A DNA stretch of 15,182 bases from an uncultured Campylobacter sp. (GTDB lineage Bacteria > Campylobacterota > Campylobacteria > Campylobacterales > Campylobacteraceae): the NCBI GenBank assembly GCA_900772495.1, contig CAAHEJ010000113.1, positions 1 to 15,182 on the forward strand. Reading direction: 5' to 3'. The stretch's first letter is position 1. Each line of letters starts with the position of its first letter. A program made the translations under genes and the position numbers. Positions 14,952 through 15,182 of this stretch are shown here, piece by piece. Below the pieces are notes generated by a model. The model had not been told where the DNA came from. It made no database searches and worked only from the letters and a program-made list of their open reading frames with translations.

Positions 14952-15136
14952 TTTCGCTTCCTTTTTGATGAATTTGTTGAATTTAAGGCTGAAATTTCGC
15001 TTATTTGTGCTGAAATTTCTAAATTTAAAGCTGAATTTAGGCTTGTTTTTGCTAAATTCAAGCTTAAATTTAAAATTAAATTCGTGTCTGTTTTTGCCGA
15101 ATTTAAGGCTGAATTTAAAACTAAATTTTTACTCAT
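14948..15136 (-). CDS. Repeat-built 62-residue ORF between aguA and the cation exporter
   Basis: An unrecognised low-complexity peptide rich in Leu, Asn, Ser and Ala. Residues 7-21 (LNSALNSAKTDTNLI) and 22-36 (LNLSLNLAKTSLNSA) are two 15-residue repeats, followed by a decayed third with ISAQISEISALN and a basic tail, SSKRKRK. There is no signal peptide or membrane segment. The ATG overlaps the aguA stop and the TGA overlaps the exporter ATG, both as 4-base ATGA junctions. AAGGG lies about seven bases before the ATG. Those features favour translation. Against it, the DNA is made of AAATTYAGC-like repeats whose 45-base period keeps one frame open automatically, and the basic tail is simply the exporter's ribosome binding site read in this frame. 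I do not recall this ORF in C. jejuni. It is either a young gene or an in-frame spacer expansion. Confidence 0.4.
   Translation of the reverse strand: MSKNLVLNSALNSAKTDTNLILNLSLNLAKTSLNSALNLEISAQISEISALNSTNSSKRKRK
14979..15120 (-). repeat. AAATTYA-type tandem repeat array
   Basis: On the plus strand GAATTTAAGGCTGAA occurs at 14979-14993 and again at 15099-15113, exactly 120 bases apart. GTTTTTGCY plus an AAATTYAAG-like tail recurs 45 bases apart (15045 and 15090). Between these are many (G)CTGAATTTA and AAATTTAAAG words. Both periods are multiples of three. Related words occur at 11946-11959, 2341-2379 and 13318-13344. Confidence 0.7.
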
Positions 15137-15182
15137 CTTGCGCCCTTAAAGCGGTTTTGACACGCACAGTGCAAAGAACCAT
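15133..15182 (-). CDS. aguA: Agmatine deiminase, C-terminal end only
   Basis: Only the last 15 codons and the TGA are in the window, reading GSLHCACQNRFKGARR. GSLHC matches the conserved GG-x-HC motif that carries the catalytic cysteine near the C-terminus of agmatine deiminases and the related peptidylarginine deiminase-like family. The enzyme converts agmatine to N-carbamoylputrescine and ammonia, supplying the substrate of AguB three genes along the same strand. The stop overlaps the ATG of the repeat-built ORF. The call depends on five residues plus context, so it is likely but not certain. The basic end after the cysteine looks longer than usual. Confidence 0.7.
   Translation of the reverse strand, partial: GSLHCACQNRFKGAR

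Noticed and set aside
1..15182. Defence system, prophage, integron or CRISPR array
   Set aside because: No nuclease-helicase cassette, integrase, capsid gene, regular repeat-spacer array or terminal inverted repeats were seen; gene content is housekeeping.

Overview
The window is AT-rich, densely coded and carries almost only chromosomal housekeeping genes. Protein content points to the Campylobacterota, very probably the genus Campylobacter. The evidence is the BioB, GuaA, UvrC and agmatine-pathway proteins as I remember them from C. jejuni, the topA-bioB pairing, and -10 boxes of the TGnTATAAT/TAAAAT kind. No tRNA, rRNA, CRISPR array, insertion sequence, prophage or toxin-antitoxin pair was seen. 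Gene order looks like several C. jejuni-type neighbourhoods joined in a different order; that comparison is from memory and was not checked by alignment.

Layout. Positions 1-444 (minus) hold the N-terminal part of an AgcS-type sodium:amino acid symporter that runs off the left edge. Positions 556-2848 (minus) hold a two-gene unit: a small DUF721/DciA-like protein overlapping uvrC by 11 bases. A small lipoprotein gene (plus) starts inside the 5' end of the DciA-like gene. It is followed by guaA (3168-4703), topA (4858-7083) and bioB (7190-8032), all plus. A 276-base convergent spacer (8033-8308) contains degenerate tandem copies of the bioB 3' end, a bidirectional terminator and the dnaE terminator. 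dnaE fills 8309-11902 (minus). A divergent spacer separates it from a YihY/BrkB membrane protein (12137-12967, plus). After a convergent hairpin comes a minus-strand operon read right to left: aguA (only its last 15 codons are present), a 62-codon repeat-built ORF, a cation diffusion facilitator, and aguB.

How the genes work together. UvrC, TopA, DnaE and perhaps the DciA-like protein serve DNA repair, supercoiling and replication. GuaA makes GMP and BioB makes biotin. AguA and AguB together turn agmatine into putrescine, with a metal-ion exporter encoded between them.

The least ordinary signal is a family of AAATTYA-type short repeats. They appear in spacers, in an N-terminal extension of UvrC, in an insertion in AguB, and as a complete 62-codon ORF joined to both operon neighbours by ATGA overlaps. 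Other points for a second look are a probable leaderless promoter for the DciA-like/uvrC unit, the lipoprotein start overlapping it, a dnaE terminator whose hairpin contains the stop codon, and a hairpin with a T-run just before guaA. I see no clear new multi-gene system; these are local oddities in otherwise conventional sequence.
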